Origin: Pseudomonas putida
GTDB lineage: Bacteria > Pseudomonadota > Gammaproteobacteria > Pseudomonadales > Pseudomonadaceae
Length of the DNA: 64,000 nucleotides
NCBI GenBank assembly: GCA_041071465.1
Contig: CP163498.1
Span: forward strand, 5,412,001 to 5,476,000
Direction of reading: 5' to 3'
Shown here: one piece after another, positions 1 through 8,984 of the stretch
Layout of the letters: every line of letters begins with the position of its first letter
Position numbering within the stretch: the stretch's first letter is position 1
Translations under genes and position numbers: made by a program
The notes under the pieces: generated by a model
Database searches by the model: none
Seen by the model: the letters and a program-made list of their open reading frames with translations, nothing else
What the model was told of the DNA's origin: nothing

Positions 1-505
1 CGTACGCCACTGTGCGAGCATCGAAGAAACCATGGGCCAGGTCTTTGCTGAAGGCAATCGAACGGCTACGTTTGCTCCACAGTGCGCGGTTGCACACGCA
101 GCTGTCACCGTGGCCACGCAAACCGTCCAGCAGGCCTGGCGTGTCGGCTTTGTGCAAGGCATAACACTCGGTATCCGCTGGCACATTGGCACCCGCATAC
201 TGCTCGGGCCAAAGTGCCAGGCGCTCGCTGTCGCGCAAGGCCGTGGCGAACAAGGCCGGCTGTTGCAGGCGAAAACTTTTGTCGGTGCACACGTAAAAGA
301 ACGGTTTGATACCGTGTTCGGCGGTCATGGCAACCGAGCCGTTCATGGCGATGATGGGCAAATGGGCGAATTCGCCCAATGGAAAATGCTTGGCAGACGC
401 ACCGGAGGCAAGTATCACCACGGGGCCCTGCTGGGTGTTGCGACACGCCTCGAAATGGGAGAACGCCCCGCGTTCAGCGCTTGGCTGCGACGGAAGTGTG
501 TTCAT
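1..505 (-). CDS. DUF115-like, possibly LPS/glycan-related protein (3' end beyond window)
   Basis: The reading frame is open from an ATG at 505 (a second in-frame ATG lies at 514) to the left edge, so the C-terminus is missing. Near the N-terminus it has a nucleotide-binding-like strand and loop, GPVVILASGASAK, followed by LPIIAMNGS and FFYVCTDKSF. This resembles the DUF115/MptE-like fold seen in proteins often annotated as lipopolysaccharide biosynthesis proteins in pseudomonads. No signal peptide or membrane segment is visible. Neither start has a convincing ribosome binding site. The fold assignment comes from memory of the motif and the function is inference. Confidence 0.55.
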   Translation of the reverse strand, partial: MNTLPSQPSAERGAFSHFEACRNTQQGPVVILASGASAKHFPLGEFAHLPIIAMNGSVAMTAEHGIKPFFYVCTDKSFRLQQPALFATALRDSERLALWPEQYAGANVPADTECYALHKADTPGLLDGLRGHGDSCVCNRALWSKRSRSIAFSKDLAHGFFDARTVAY

Positions 506-668
506 CAATGGCATCTTTAACTGGACAGTACAAACCACAATACTGATCCGTGTATATGCCGTGGCCGCTTTTACCTAACTTTACCTAGCTGAACATCAGT
601 CAACCGCCATCCCTTGTTTGGCGGGGTTTTGGGGCCGCTGCGCAGCCCCAGAAAAACGCAAGCCAACG

Positions 669-2323
669 CTAGACTTCCGTCTGGCGGATACGTTTCTTGT
701 CGATCTTGCCGACACTGGTCCGGGGGATCTCGTCCACACAACGCAACTGCCGTGGTATCGCCCACTTGTTCAAGTGCCCGCTGTCGACAAACGGCTGCAG
801 GTGCCTGGCCAATGACGGCTGGTCCAGTTGCACACCCTCACAGCAGACCACCAGGGCCAAGGGTTGTTCCCCCCACTGTGGATCAGGAACACCGACGACA
901 GCCACCGAGGCGACAAACGGGTGCTGGCTGATCAGGTTTTCCAGCGCTACCGAGCTGACCCACTCGCCACCGGTCTTGATCACGTCCTTGATCCGGTCGC
1001 GGATACGCACCACGCCCGCCGCATCGATACAAGCCAGGTCACCGGTGTGCATCCAGCCCCCCAACCACAGTGCTGCGCCTTGCTCCGGTTCGTGCAGGTA
1101 GCCTTGGGTCAGCCAAGGCGCGCGCACCACGACTTCACCCAGGCTTTCACCGTCGTGCGGCACCTCCCGGCCCTCGCTGTCGACGATACGCAGGTCCACC
1201 ATGGCAATCGGCACACCGGCATCGATGCGCAGCGGCAATTGTTGCGCGATGGGCTTTGCCAGCAGCTCGGCACTCAGGTAGGTGATGCTGAGCAGCGGGC
1301 AGCTTTCCGACATGCCGTAACCACAGTGCACGCTGATGCCGCGCTCGCTGGCGCGCTGGGCCAGGCCCAGGGTCAGCGCGCTGCCGCCCAGCAGCATTTT
1401 CCAGCCGGCAAGGTCGGTGCGGCGCCCTTGCTCGCTGTCGAGCATCATCTGCAGCACCGTTGGCACGCAATGGGAGAAGGTCACCCCCTCCTCATGGAAC
1501 AGGCGCACCAGGCGGTTGGGCTCGTAGCGCCCCGGGTAGACCTGCTTGATGCCAAGTGCCGTCGCCACGTAAGGCACGCCCCAGGCATGCACATGGAACA
1601 TGGGCGTGATCGGCATGTACACATCGCCGGTGCGCAGCAGCGGTACCTCACCGCACGCGGCCAAAGTGCCCTGCTCGACCAGGGTATGCAGCACCAGTTG
1701 CCGGTGACTGAAGTACACACCCTTGGGGTTGCCGGTGGTACCGCTGGTATAGAACAGCGTGGCCAGCGAGTTTTCGTCGAAGTCCGGGAATTCGAAGTAC
1801 GGTTCTGCAGCCGCCAGCATGGTTTCGTACTCGCCCAGCAGAGGCACGCCTTGCGCGGCGTGACCGCCGTCACTCAGGCGGATGAAGCCCTTCACTGTCG
1901 GCAGGTCGGCGCGCAGCTGCTGCATCAACGGCAGAAAGTCGTCGTGCACCAGCACCAGCCGGTCCTCGGCGTGGTTCATGGTGTAGCGCACCTGCTCGCT
2001 GGACAACCGCACGTTTACCGTATGCAACACTGCGCCCAGCATGGGTACGGCGAAGAAACACTCCAATGCGCGGTGGCTGTCCCAGTCGAGCAAGGCCACG
2101 GTGTCGCCAGGCTGGACCCGGCAGCGCTCAGCACGTTGGCCAGCCGTTGAATACGCTCCAGCAACGTGGTGTAGGTGTAGCGCAGCTTGTCGGCGTAGAC
2201 GATTTCCTGGTTGGGCTGGTAGCGCACACCCGACAACAGCAGGCGCTTGATCAGCAGCGGGTACGCATAGGCCTGCTCGGCCGGGGGCATGACGCGGGTA
2301 GTGATCATGTGGGTGGCCTTCAC
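669..2323 (-). CDS. Fatty-acid/AMP-dependent acyl-CoA synthetase (one-base frameshift)
   Basis: This is an AMP-forming ligase that would activate a carboxylic acid to its CoA thioester. The P-loop-like signature FYTSGTTGNPKG is present, as are the GYGMSE, TGD and C-terminal PRTSVGKIDKK motifs that carry the catalytic lysine. It starts at a GTG (2323) overlapping the upstream dehydrogenase stop as GTGA. The frame is broken at a CCC run (2117-2119): adding one C restores ...LSAAGVQPGDTVALLDWDS and gives 551 residues, the normal family size. It is the last gene of the DUF1302/DUF1329 operon, so its substrate is probably the acid released or imported by that operon. The frameshift is either a sequencing error or a recent inactivation. 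Confidence 0.85.
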
Positions 2324-4097
2324 AGTTGCCCGGCTCGAGCAGGTACAGGCTATCGCTGCCGGCCCTCACGCTGGCGCTGAGCGAGTGGATGCGTGGCAGC
2401 AGGCGGGCAAAGTAGAAGCGCGCGGTGCCGAGCTTGCTCAGGTGGAACGGCTCAGGTGCCGCATGGGCCAGGCACACCACAGCCATGCGCGCCCACAGGT
2501 AGGCGTAGAGGGTGTAGCCAAACACCTGAAGGTACTCCACCGCCGCCGCGCCAAGCTCGCGCGGGTTGCCTTGGCCACGGTCGAGCAACCAAGCGCTCAG
2601 TTCGTCGACGTTGTGCACGGCAGCCAGCAGTGGCGCAGCGAACTCGGCGTGCTCCACCGGCAGCGCCTCGGCAAAGGCGACCATTTCGTCAGACACGCCA
2701 AGGTAAGCCTTGCCACCATCACCCAACAGCTTGCGCCCGACCAGGTCGAGGGCCTGGATGCCGTTGGTACCTTCGTAGATCTGGGTGATGCGGCAGTCAC
2801 GTATCAACTGCTCCTGGCCCCACTCACGGATATAGCCGTGGCCACCCAGTACCTGCTGGCCGTGCACGGTGGTCTCCAGCCCCATGTCGGTGAGGAAGGC
2901 CTTGGCCACCGGTGTAAGCAACGCCACCTTGGCTTCGGCCTTGGCGCAGGCAGCCGGGTCATCGCTGTACTTGGCCAGGTCCAGCTGCAACGCCACGTAG
3001 GTTGAAAACGCCCGCCCACCTTCGTTCAGCGCTTTCATGGTCAGCAACATACGGCGTACGTCCGGGTGGACGACAATCGGGTCGGCATGCTGCGCCAGTG
3101 CTTCGGCGCCTGTCGGCGCGCGGCCTTGCAGGCGATCACGGGCATAGGCGATGGCGCCCTGATAGGAGCGCTCGCCCAGGGCCAGGCCCTGGATGCCCAC
3201 GCCCAGGCGCTCGTAGTTCATCATGGTGAACATGGCATTGAGGCCCTTGTTCGGCTCGCCGACCAGGTAGCCGGTGGCGCCATCGAAGTTCATCACGCAG
3301 GTGGCCGAGGCCTTGATGCCCATCTTGTGCTCGATAGAGCCGCAACTTACCGCGTTGGCCTCGCCCAGCGCACCGTCGGCGTCGACCAGCACCTTGGGCA
3401 CCAAAAACAGCGAGATACCTTTGGGCCCGGCGGGCGCATCGGGCAGCCGCGCCAGCACCAGGTGGATGATGTTTTCGGTCAGGTCCTGCTCGCCGCCAGT
3501 GATGAAGATCTTCGTGCCGCTGAGGCGGTAGCAACCTTCGGCGATGGGCTCCGCGCGGGTGCGGATCAGCCCCAGGTCGGTGCCAGCGTGCGGTTCGGTA
3601 AGGCACATGGAGCCGGTCCAGCGGCCTTGGTACATCGGCGGCAGGTACAGCGCCTTCAGCGGCTCGCTGGCATGGTTGAGCAGTGCCAGGCAGGCCCCGG
3701 CGGTCAGCATTGGGTACAGGCCGAACGATAGATTGGCGGCATTGAGCATCTCCTCGAGCTGAGCACCGATCACCTTCGGCATGCCCATGCCACCGTATTC
3801 CGGGGCCCCGGCCACACCTACCCAGCCGTCGGTGGCGAATGCCCGATAGGCATCGGCGAAACCATCGGGAGTACGTACCTGGCCAGCCTCCCAGCGGCAG
3901 CCCTGCTCGTCGCCACTGCGGTTGAGCGGCGCTACCCGCTCGGCGATCAGCTTGCCGGCCTGTTCGAGTATGGCCCGGGCCGTGTCGCCGTCGACCACCT
4001 CGGCCAGTGCGGGCGTTTGCGCCCACCAGGTCGGGATGTCGAACACTTCGTTCAACAGAAAATCCATGTCACGCAGTGGCGGAAGGTAATCAGACAT
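2320..4097 (-). CDS. Acyl-CoA dehydrogenase, long form (one-base frameshift at the 3' end)
   Basis: This is a FAD-dependent acyl-CoA dehydrogenase of the ~590-residue type with an extra C-terminal domain. Typical motifs are CLTEPHAGTDLG (FAD/substrate loop), FITGGEQD and YEGTNGIQALDLVGRK. It would oxidise the CoA ester made by the neighbouring synthetase. The start overlaps the RND permease stop by 8 bp. In the sequence as given the frame runs on into the synthetase, because a G is missing from a run at 2329-2331. With four bases there, the protein ends ...LLEPGQL with a TGA at 2320-2322 that overlaps the next start (GTGA). The corrected length is 592 residues. The apparent 1142-residue fusion is therefore an artefact or mutation. 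Confidence 0.88.
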
Positions 4098-6555
4098 GAG
4101 GCGAACACTCGCTTTCTTGGGTTTTCGAATGGGCTTTGGCCTGGGCTTCGGCAGTTGCCTGGGGGCCCACGCCGCGCAGAAGGAAGTGCGACAGCGCCGG
4201 TATCAGCACCAGCGCGCCGAGCATGTTCCACAGGAACATGAAGGTCAGCAGCAAGCCCATGTCGGCCTGGAACTTGATCGGTGACCAGGCCCAGCCGACC
4301 ACGCCGGCCGCCAAGGTGATACCGACCAGCCCTACCACCCGGCCAGTGAAAGCCACGGCTTTCTGATAAGCCTGGGCCAGGCTCAGGCCGGCGCGCTGGT
4401 AATGCAGCTGCACGCTAAGCAGGTACAGCGCGTAATCCACGCCAATACCCACGCCCAAGGCGATGACCGGCAAGGTGGCAACTTTGACACCAATGCCCAT
4501 GGCCACCATCAGCGCCTCGCACAACACCGAGGTGAGCATCAACGGCAGAATCGCCACCAGCGTGGCACGCCAACTGCGGAAGGTGATCAGGCAGAACAGC
4601 GTCACCGCCAGGTAAACCAGCAACAGCATGCGGTGGTTGGCCTCGCGCACCACCACGTTGGTGGCGGCTTCGATACCGGCGCTGCCGGCCGCCAGCAGAA
4701 ACTGATGCTCGGCGCTGCCGTTGGCCTGGGCGAAGCGCTCGGCCGCTGCGGCGACCTGGGCCAGCGTGTCGGCGCGGTGGTCCTTGAGGTAGGCGATCAC
4801 CGGCATCAGCGAGCAATCGTTGTTGAACAGCTCCGGTGCGTTGACCGAGGCTTGCTGCGCGGCGTAGTTGAGCACGTCCTGGTTGCGCTGCAGGCTGTTC
4901 AGGCGCGGGTTGCCTTCATAGGTACCGGCGGTGATCTGGCGCACGGCGTTGGCCAGCGACACGGTGGTCTGCACACCCGGCAACTGTTGCAGCTCCCAGG
5001 CCAGGCGATCAGCGAGGATCAAGGTCTGGTATTGCAGGCAGCCTTCGGGGGCGGTCTTGACCATGACCGCGAAGGTGTCGCTGGACAGTGCGTAATGCTG
5101 GGTGATGTAGGCGTTGTCGAGGTTGTAGCGCGAATCCGCGCGCAGCTCGGGGGCGCCGCTGTCGAGGTCGCCGATTTTCAACTGCAGACTGCCCCAGATA
5201 CCAAGGGCGGCCAAGGCCAGGGCAACCAGCAGCGCAGCGCTGGCCCACCTGCGTTGCGTGAAGCGGTCAAGCAGGTCCCACAGCCGGCCGAAGCCACGGT
5301 GTTGATCCGCGCGGGCATCGATGCGCAGCGCCCGCTCGGCAGCCTGGCGGCCCACACCGACATAGGACAGTGCCACGGGCATCAACAGCAATGAGGTGAA
5401 GATCAGCACCGCCACACCAATGCTGGCGGTAATTGCCAGGTCCTGTATCACCGGAATGTCGATCAGCATCAGCACGGCAAAGCCCACGGCATCGGCCAGC
5501 AATGCGGTGACACCTGCCACGAACAGGCGGCGGAACGTATAACGGGCGGCAATCTGCCGATGGGTACCACGGCCTATGTCCTGGAGGATGCCATTCATCT
5601 TTTGCGCGGCATGCGACACGCCGATGGCGAAGATCAGGAACGGCACCAGGATCGAGTACGGGTCGATGGCATAACCCAACCAGGCGACGATACCCAGCTG
5701 CCATACCACAGCAGTCAGCGAACACAGCACCACCAGCAAGGTGCTGCGCACACAGCGGGTGTAGCAGTAGATGATCACCAGGCTGGTGAGCACCGCCAGG
5801 GCAAAGAACGCCATCACCTGGATCAATCCGTCGATCAGGTCGCCCATCAGCTTGGCAAAGCCGATCACATGAATGCGGTACTGGCCGCTGGCCTGGTACT
5901 GGCTGCGCAACTGTTCGAGCTTTTGCGAAAAGGCATGGTAGTCCAGGCCTTTGCCGGTGGCTGAGTCCTGGTCGAGCAGCGGCACCACCAGCATGCTCGA
6001 CTTGAAGTCGCGCGCTACCAGGCTGCCGACGATGTTGGCGCGCTCGATGTTTTGCCGCAGCTGTTCGATGTCGCCAGCCGCGCCCTGATAGCCGTCGGGC
6101 ATGACCGGGCCACCTTGAAAACCTTCCTCGGTAACCTCGGTCCAGCGCACCGCCGGGCTCCACAGCGACTTCACCCAGGCCCGGTCCACGCCCTGGCTGA
6201 GAAACAGCTCGTCGTTGATGTGGCGCAGGGTCTGCAGGTAGCCGGGGTCGAAGATATCGCCCTGGGTGTTTTCCACCACTACCCGCACCGCATTGCCCAG
6301 GCCGCGCAACGAGGTGCGGTTGGCCAGGTAGTTCTGGATGTAGGGGTGGCTCTGCGGCAGCATCTTGTCGAAGCTGGGGCGCAGCTCCAGGCGGGTCAGC
6401 GCCATGAAGCCCAGCACCAGTGTCGCCAACAGCATGCACAGCAGAAATGGCAGGCGGTGGTTGAACACCAGGCGTTCCAGGCCATTGCCCGAGCGCGTGT
6501 CGAAATCGGCAAGGTTGCGGATTACCGGAAGGGTATCTTGGCGGTTAGCGGCCAT
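4090..6555 (-). CDS. RND/MMPL-family permease, probable hydrophobic-substrate transporter
   Basis: The 821-residue inner-membrane protein has the RND two-fold plan. A transmembrane helix near residues 34-54 precedes a large periplasmic loop. A block of helices follows (about 235-400), then a second anchor (about 435-460), another loop and a final helix block (about 645-800). The sequence GVGIGVDYALYLL in the second half is typical of the MMPL/hopanoid-exporter-like subgroup rather than of tripartite multidrug pumps, and no membrane-fusion partner is encoded nearby. It sits between the YCF48-like protein and the acyl-CoA dehydrogenase in one operon with DUF1302 and DUF1329, a gene set that recurs in proteobacteria. 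The transported compound is unknown. Confidence 0.85.
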   Translation of the reverse strand: MAANRQDTLPVIRNLADFDTRSGNGLERLVFNHRLPFLLCMLLATLVLGFMALTRLELRPSFDKMLPQSHPYIQNYLANRTSLRGLGNAVRVVVENTQGDIFDPGYLQTLRHINDELFLSQGVDRAWVKSLWSPAVRWTEVTEEGFQGGPVMPDGYQGAAGDIEQLRQNIERANIVGSLVARDFKSSMLVVPLLDQDSATGKGLDYHAFSQKLEQLRSQYQASGQYRIHVIGFAKLMGDLIDGLIQVMAFFALAVLTSLVIIYCYTRCVRSTLLVVLCSLTAVVWQLGIVAWLGYAIDPYSILVPFLIFAIGVSHAAQKMNGILQDIGRGTHRQIAARYTFRRLFVAGVTALLADAVGFAVLMLIDIPVIQDLAITASIGVAVLIFTSLLLMPVALSYVGVGRQAAERALRIDARADQHRGFGRLWDLLDRFTQRRWASAALLVALALAALGIWGSLQLKIGDLDSGAPELRADSRYNLDNAYITQHYALSSDTFAVMVKTAPEGCLQYQTLILADRLAWELQQLPGVQTTVSLANAVRQITAGTYEGNPRLNSLQRNQDVLNYAAQQASVNAPELFNNDCSLMPVIAYLKDHRADTLAQVAAAAERFAQANGSAEHQFLLAAGSAGIEAATNVVVREANHRMLLLVYLAVTLFCLITFRSWRATLVAILPLMLTSVLCEALMVAMGIGVKVATLPVIALGVGIGVDYALYLLSVQLHYQRAGLSLAQAYQKAVAFTGRVVGLVGITLAAGVVGWAWSPIKFQADMGLLLTFMFLWNMLGALVLIPALSHFLLRGVGPQATAEAQAKAHSKTQESECSPHV

Positions 6556-6570
6556 CAGGGTCTTCTCTTG

Positions 6571-7566
6571 TTATGGGTGCGGCGTGGGGTTACCGAACAG
6601 GTTGCGCACGCCCCGCTCGCCCACCAGCACCAGGCCGTTGTCGGCATCGCTGGCGAGTGCGGTCACCGGGCCACGGGCGCTTTGTGGCACCGGGCGGAAG
6701 CTGGCGCCGTCGTCGCGGCTGAGCAACAGGTCGCCGGCCTGGCTGGCCAGCCACAGCTGCCCGTCGCGATCGATACCGGCGGCGGTGAGGCTGGTATTGA
6801 CGCCCGTGTCGACCGGCTGCCACTGCTCGCCGCCATCGGTACTGCGATAAGCGTGGCCGCGCAGGCCGTATATCAGCAGCACACCGGGCTTGCCGATGGC
6901 GCCGAACAGAGTGCCGGCGTAGGGGGTATCGACGCGGCTGAAGCGCTCGCCGTTCCACTTCAACAGCAAGCCCTGCTCGCCCGTGATGTACAGGTTGTCA
7001 GCCACTGCGGCCAGGCTGGTCAGGTGCAGGCCTTGCGGGTTGTCGCTGTGGTCGAGCCAGGGCTGCCAGTGCTCGCCGCCGTCCGTGGTGCGCAGCAGCA
7101 GGTTGAACACGCCCACCGCGTAGCCATGACGAGCATCGCTGAACCACACATCGAGCAAGGCATTGTCGGTGCCAGCGCCGGGCAGCTGTTCAGCCAACGC
7201 TCGACCATCCAGCTGCCTTTGCCAGTGCACGCCAGCATCACGGGAGTGCAGTACCACACCATCATGGCCGACCGCCCAGCCCAGTTCAGGCGTGGCAAAG
7301 CTCACCGCATTCAGGTCGGCGCTGACCGGCACCTGGGCCTGCTGCCAGTGCGCGCCGTGGTCGTCGGAATAGAGGATATGCCCGCGTGGGCCGACCGCGA
7401 CCAGGCGCTGCCCGGCCAAGGTCACATCACGCAGGGCGCTGCTGCTGGCCAGGGTGCTGGGCATGGCGGGCACATCCAGCACATCGGTGAATGGCGCCGC
7501 CTGTGCCGCGCCCTGCAGCGCGGCCAGGGCCAACATCACCACGCTGCATCGTTTGAAGACAGACAT
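6571..7566 (-). CDS. YCF48/BNR-repeat beta-propeller protein, exported
   Basis: The protein has a signal peptide (hydrophobic stretch ending AQA) and then repeated units with the BNR-like core S-x-D-x-G-x-x-W, for example YSDDHGAHWQ, HSRDAGVHWQ, RTTDGGEHWQ, RSTDGGEQWQ and LSRDDGASF. This predicts a periplasmic propeller related to the photosystem II assembly factor YCF48. I prefer the ATG at 7566 to the upstream one at 7584, because AGAGG lies seven bases before it. It is in the operon between DUF1329 and the RND permease and may act as an accessory or scaffold for that transporter. Its molecular role is not established. Confidence 0.8.
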   Translation of the reverse strand: MSVFKRCSVVMLALAALQGAAQAAPFTDVLDVPAMPSTLASSSALRDVTLAGQRLVAVGPRGHILYSDDHGAHWQQAQVPVSADLNAVSFATPELGWAVGHDGVVLHSRDAGVHWQRQLDGRALAEQLPGAGTDNALLDVWFSDARHGYAVGVFNLLLRTTDGGEHWQPWLDHSDNPQGLHLTSLAAVADNLYITGEQGLLLKWNGERFSRVDTPYAGTLFGAIGKPGVLLIYGLRGHAYRSTDGGEQWQPVDTGVNTSLTAAGIDRDGQLWLASQAGDLLLSRDDGASFRPVPQSARGPVTALASDADNGLVLVGERGVRNLFGNPTPHP

Positions 7567-7587
7567 TGGCAACCTCTGTTCCATGGT

Positions 7588-8946
7588 TCAGCGAATGCCA
7601 TTGCCGGCCAGTGACTCGGGCGACCACTGGGTTTTCGACAGCGGCTCGATGTAGCGGATGCCACCATAGGCACCGACCACGCCGTTGAGGTTGTAGGTGC
7701 CGCCGATCAGGTCGTAGATCATGAACGGCGTGGCGTCCGGGGTCTGCTTGTCGTAGCTCTGGGTCAGGAAGGCGAACGAGCCCCGGTACAGCTGGCCACG
7801 GGCGTCGTACTGGTCGGAGGCAAGGGCGATCCAGCTGTCTTCGTCAAGGTAGAAGCGGCGCTTGTGGTAGATGTGGCGTGCGCCGTCCTTGAGCTTGCCT
7901 TCCACCACCCAGACGCGGTGTTTTTCCCAGCGCACGAACTGCGGTGCCAGGTGGTTGGGCGTGATCACCTGCTTGACGTCGGTGTTGTAGGTCAGCTGGT
8001 AGGTGTTGTACGGCACGTACATTTCCTGCTTGCCCACCAGGGTCCAGTCGTAGCGGTCCAGCGCGCCGTTGAAGACGAACACGTCATCGTAGGTGCCAGA
8101 GCCGGAGGTGCCCGGGTTGGGCGTGTCGTAGGCCAGGTTGGGCGCCAGCTTCACCCGGCGCTGGCCTGGCAGGTATTGCCAGGCGTTGCGTGGCTGCACC
8201 AGCGGGTTTGCGGCGTCGCGCAGCATCATCGCTTCACCGGCACGGCGTGCGGGCCCGGTGTACACCAGTTTCATCTGGTAGTAGGTGTCCTTGGCGCCGA
8301 TCGGCTTGGCCATGTCCTCGTAAATCGGGTAACTGATGTTGGCCTGTCCAGTGGTCGACAGCGACGGTTTGCCGGCGGCGTCGACGTTCCACGAGTCGTA
8401 CTTGGCGGTCATGCTCACGCCCTGGTAACGCAGCAGGAAGTTCCACATGGCTTCGGCGCCGTTCTGCGGAATGGGGAACGGGATACCCGGCAGCACGTTG
8501 TCTACCGCAGTGCCGCCCTCCTGGCTTTTGGCAGCGGTGGCGTTCTTGCGGGTGTTGTCGAGCACCGCCTGCGGCAGCGCTACGCTGCGATGCGTCGGGT
8601 ACACGTCGACGCGGTAGCTGGGATAGCGCTTGAGCAGTTCCAGGGTGGTGGCGGTCAGCTGAGCCTTGTACTGATCGGCATTCTTGCCATCGATCACCAG
8701 CAGCGGCTTCTCGCTGGCAAACGGGTCCGGCCGCATGCTGGCACCGCTCTGGTAGCTGGCCGGGGGCGTTTGCAGGCCGCCCTGGTAGGCCGGGATCGAG
8801 CCGTCGGCATTGCCGGCCTTTTCGGCGCCGATGGCGGTCAGGTTGCTGCCCAGGTGTGCAGCCTGGTCAGGGGAAACGGCCGCCTGGGCGGCATTGAGCG
8901 CGGCCAGCGACAGGCACGAGGCAAGCAGGGTACGTACGAAATTCAT
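7588..8946 (-). CDS. DUF1329 outer-membrane-associated lipoprotein-fold protein
   Basis: The 452-residue protein has a signal peptide cleaved near AAQAAVS. Family hallmarks are IPAYQGG near the N-terminus, GIPFPIPQNGAEAMWNFLLRYQG in the middle and repeated aromatic-rich strands (YDWTLVGKQEMYVPYNTYQL). The fold is thought to be LolB/LppX-like and suited to carrying a lipid-like ligand. DUF1329 genes almost always lie beside DUF1302 genes, as here (38 bp apart), and usually with an RND permease. I infer envelope handling of a hydrophobic substrate. The motifs are seen directly, the family pairing is known and the function is inferred. Confidence 0.85.
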   Translation of the reverse strand: MNFVRTLLASCLSLAALNAAQAAVSPDQAAHLGSNLTAIGAEKAGNADGSIPAYQGGLQTPPASYQSGASMRPDPFASEKPLLVIDGKNADQYKAQLTATTLELLKRYPSYRVDVYPTHRSVALPQAVLDNTRKNATAAKSQEGGTAVDNVLPGIPFPIPQNGAEAMWNFLLRYQGVSMTAKYDSWNVDAAGKPSLSTTGQANISYPIYEDMAKPIGAKDTYYQMKLVYTGPARRAGEAMMLRDAANPLVQPRNAWQYLPGQRRVKLAPNLAYDTPNPGTSGSGTYDDVFVFNGALDRYDWTLVGKQEMYVPYNTYQLTYNTDVKQVITPNHLAPQFVRWEKHRVWVVEGKLKDGARHIYHKRRFYLDEDSWIALASDQYDARGQLYRGSFAFLTQSYDKQTPDATPFMIYDLIGGTYNLNGVVGAYGGIRYIEPLSKTQWSPESLAGNGIR

Positions 8947-8984
8947 GATGGTTGTCTTCCTGTGTAGGCGGTAGGAAACATGAC

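Noticed and set aside
608..660. Terminator for the acyl-CoA synthetase operon at the GGGGC...GCCCC palindrome
   Set aside because: A hairpin can form (about 629-650), but no T run follows in the direction of transcription. It looks like another intergenic palindrome of the species.
669..4097. A 1142-residue fusion of acyl-CoA dehydrogenase and acyl-CoA synthetase
   Set aside because: The middle section (about 60 residues) is nonsense relative to both families. Two one-base losses explain it, and correction gives two full-length proteins with a GTGA overlap.
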